Part shown: piece by piece, positions 6,114 through 7,462 of the stretch
How positions within the stretch are numbered: the stretch's first letter is position 1
Layout of the letters: each line of letters begins with the position of its first letter
From: Pseudomonadota bacterium
Lineage (GTDB): Bacteria > Desulfobacterota > Desulfovibrionia > Desulfovibrionales > Desulfovibrionaceae
Length of the DNA: 7,462 bases
Assembly: GCA_023453335.1 (NCBI GenBank)
Contig: JAEXTU010000196.1
Location: 1 to 7,462, forward strand
Direction: 5' to 3'
Translations under genes and position numbers: made by a program
The notes under the pieces: model-generated
What the model saw: only the letters and a program-made list of their open reading frames with translations
What the model was told of the DNA's origin: nothing
The model's database searches: none

Positions 6114-7462
6114 GGCGTGCCTCCCGGCGCGGCAAACGGCCGCTGCACGGTGAGGGCCGCGGGCCGCGCCCCCAGGTCCAGGACCAGGTGCGCGGCGCGC
6201 AGGATGCCCGGGTCCCCGGACACCACCACCATGCTGCGGCCGGCCTGGCCCTGCTCGTTGAGCACCGCGTACACCGCGGCCAGGCCCTCGGCGTCCAGGC
6301 CCTCGGTGGGCTCGTCCAGGAGCAGGAGCCGCCCCTGCCCGGCCAAGGCGCGGACCAGGGCCATGCGCCGCCGGATACCCAGGGGCAGGTCCCGGCCCGA
6401 ATCCACCACCGGCGCGTCCAGCCCCTTGTCCGAGAGGTCCAGGAACCGGCGCAGGCCGCAGGAGCGGATCAGGGCGTTGAGCCGTTCCTCGGGCAGCCCG
6501 GGGTTGGCCATGGTCAGGTTGTCGCGCACCGTGCCGGCCAGGAAGAAGGGCTCCTGGGGCATGTAGCACACCTGGGAACGCCAGTGGGCCAGGTCCCAGG
6601 CGGCCAGGTCGCGCCCCCCGGCCTCGATGCGGCCGGCGGTGGGCTCCACCAGCCCGGCCAGCAGGCGCAGCAGGGTAGTCTTGCCGCAGCCGTTGAACCC
6701 GCGCACCGCCAGCACCCCACCCGGGGGGAGCACCAGGGACAGGCCGCTCAGGAGCGGGCCTGTGCTCTCCGGGAAGGCAAAGCTCAGGTCCGCCAGGCGC
6801 AGGTCCCCGGCGTAGCCGTCTGGCCGCTCCCCGCCCGTGCGCTCGGCGGGCAGGGCCGCCAGTTCGTCCAGCCGGGCCTTGGCCTCGCGGGCCTCGGTCA
6901 GCAGGACGCGGGCGGAAACCAGGCCCACCACCCGCTGCACCGCGTAGCCACCCAGGATGGAGGCGCCGATGAGCGCGGCGAAGGTCAGTTCCCCCTGCAC
7001 CACCAGCACCGCGCCCACCGCATAGATGCCCACCCGCGAGAACAGCCCGGCAGCCGCAGAGATGGCCTGGCCCAGGCCGCGGATGTCGGCGATGCGCCGG
7101 CGCAGGGCCGCCAGGCGGGAGGCCTGGCCGCGCCAGAGTTCGCCGTAATGGCCCTGGGCCGCAAAGGCGCGCACCGCGTCCGCCGCGGTGTTGGCCGAGA
7201 GCATCAGGGCGCGGTGTTCGGTGCGGGCCGCGGCCAGGTCCCGGGAGGCCCGGGACTGGCGGCGCATGGAGGCCTCGGCCGCCCACAGGGAGCAGGCCAT
7301 GCCCAGCAGGATCACCAGGGCCATGAGGGGGGACAGGGCCCAGGCCGCGGCCACGAAGAGCAGGGAAAAGGGGGCGGCCAGCGCCGCCACCAGGTTGGGC
7401 CCGTCGTGGGCCAGGCGCACGGCGTCCAGGTCCGCGGCCGCCTCCACGGTCCGGCCCGGGGG
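6110..7462 (-). CDS. Type I secretion-like ABC transporter half-subunit 1 (5' end beyond window)
   Basis: Partial gene: 450 residues plus the stop are visible and the frame runs off the right edge. Alignment by eye with the downstream subunit suggests about 110 N-terminal residues, including the first transmembrane helices, are missing. A GTG at 7447 is in frame, but conserved-looking sequence continues past it. Counting from the edge, hydrophobic segments lie near 28-60 and 135-175. The nucleotide-binding domain has Walker A GFNGCGKTT (255-263), Q-loop Gln303 in YMPQEP, signature position LPLGI (359-363), Walker B LLLLDE (379-384) with catalytic Glu384, then EGLD. The switch position is Gly416 in VVVSGDPGIL instead of His. 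It is nearly collinear with the next gene (shared LGxRRRxALxRAL, LDEPTEGLDA and DPxILR), so the two are likely duplicates forming a heterodimer. Its TGA overlaps the next GTG. Whether it carries an N-terminal peptidase-like domain cannot be seen. Confidence 0.9.
   Translation of the reverse strand, partial: PPGRTVEAAADLDAVRLAHDGPNLVAALAAPFSLLFVAAAWALSPLMALVILLGMACSLWAAEASMRRQSRASRDLAAARTEHRALMLSANTAADAVRAFAAQGHYGELWRGQASRLAALRRRIADIRGLGQAISAAAGLFSRVGIYAVGAVLVVQGELTFAALIGASILGGYAVQRVVGLVSARVLLTEAREAKARLDELAALPAERTGGERPDGYAGDLRLADLSFAFPESTGPLLSGLSLVLPPGGVLAVRGFNGCGKTTLLRLLAGLVEPTAGRIEAGGRDLAAWDLAHWRSQVCYMPQEPFFLAGTVRDNLTMANPGLPEERLNALIRSCGLRRFLDLSDKGLDAPVVDSGRDLPLGIRRRMALVRALAGQGRLLLLDEPTEGLDAEGLAAVYAVLNEQGQAGRSMVVVSGDPGILRAAHLVLDLGARPAALTVQRPFAAPGGTP
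6120..6125 (-). promoter_or_regulatory. Shine-Dalgarno deciding the GTG start of ABC subunit 2
   Basis: Minus-strand GGGAGG with a six-base spacer before GTG at 6113. It marks the true start inside a much longer open frame and sits within the last codons of ABC subunit 1. Confidence 0.75.
6291..6321. repeat. 31-base exact direct repeat, copy B (Walker B region of ABC subunit 1)
   Basis: This is the second copy of the repeat at 4621-4651, 1670 bases away and in the same orientation. Identity stops at both flanks (C versus G on the left, T versus G on the right). Confidence 0.85.

Noticed and set aside
3351..6566. A plus-strand open frame of 1071 codons antisense to HlyD and both ABC genes
   Set aside because: Its translation is low-complexity Arg/Gly/Gln/His/Pro-rich with no recognisable domain. 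It is the usual shadow frame of GC-rich genes, and the minus strand carries clear families.
6114..7286. N-terminal extension of ABC subunit 2 to a 955-residue protein
   Set aside because: The extension is a shadow of subunit 1 with no domain. The GTG at 6113 has a Shine-Dalgarno and begins just before the first membrane helices.
7445..7447. GTG at 7447 as the start of ABC subunit 1
   Set aside because: The frame stays open to the window edge, and alignment with subunit 2 shows about 110 further residues of membrane domain are expected upstream.

Overview
The window is a gene-dense, very GC-rich (about 70% by eye) bacterial segment. It holds two converging gene clusters with almost no non-coding DNA. 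Codon use is uniform, with strong G/C at third positions, and I see no tRNA, rRNA, insertion sequence, CRISPR array or other mobile element. The gene content and style suggest a proteobacterium, perhaps a high-GC Desulfovibrionales-type deltaproteobacterium. That placement is an inference from gene families and composition only.

Left arm (about 1-1734, plus strand): a siaB-siaC-siaD module. SiaB is a GHKL-fold protein kinase, SiaC (DUF1987) is its phosphorylatable partner and SiaD is a GGDEF diguanylate cyclase. In Pseudomonas aeruginosa these act with the phosphatase SiaA as a partner switch: SiaB phosphorylates SiaC on a threonine, SiaA removes the phosphate, and unphosphorylated SiaC activates SiaD to make c-di-GMP. 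All key residues for this circuit are visible here. The window appears to begin one base inside the siaB start codon, so siaA, if present, lies off the left edge.

Right arm (7462 down to 1731, minus strand): a compact operon, in transcription order: ABC transporter half-subunit 1 (5' end off the window), ABC half-subunit 2, an HlyD-family membrane-fusion adaptor and a GT4-type glycosyltransferase. Every junction overlaps (GTGA, 14 bases, TGATG), so translation is probably coupled. The first three genes look like a type I secretion inner-membrane complex with two tandem, related ABC subunits instead of one. No TolC-like outer-membrane channel and no secreted substrate is in view.

The two arms meet tail to tail at a single CTAG palindrome that supplies both stop codons, leaving no intergenic terminator. 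The oddest features are in the ABC pair. Both nucleotide-binding domains lack the switch (H-loop) histidine and carry the non-consensus signatures LSLGV and LPLGI, yet keep intact Walker A and Walker B with the catalytic glutamate. The tight coupling of a glycosyltransferase to the secretion adaptor is also notable. A c-di-GMP switch beside a secretion/glycosylation operon suggests a surface-attachment or matrix role, but the arms are on opposite strands and no regulatory link is visible in the DNA.
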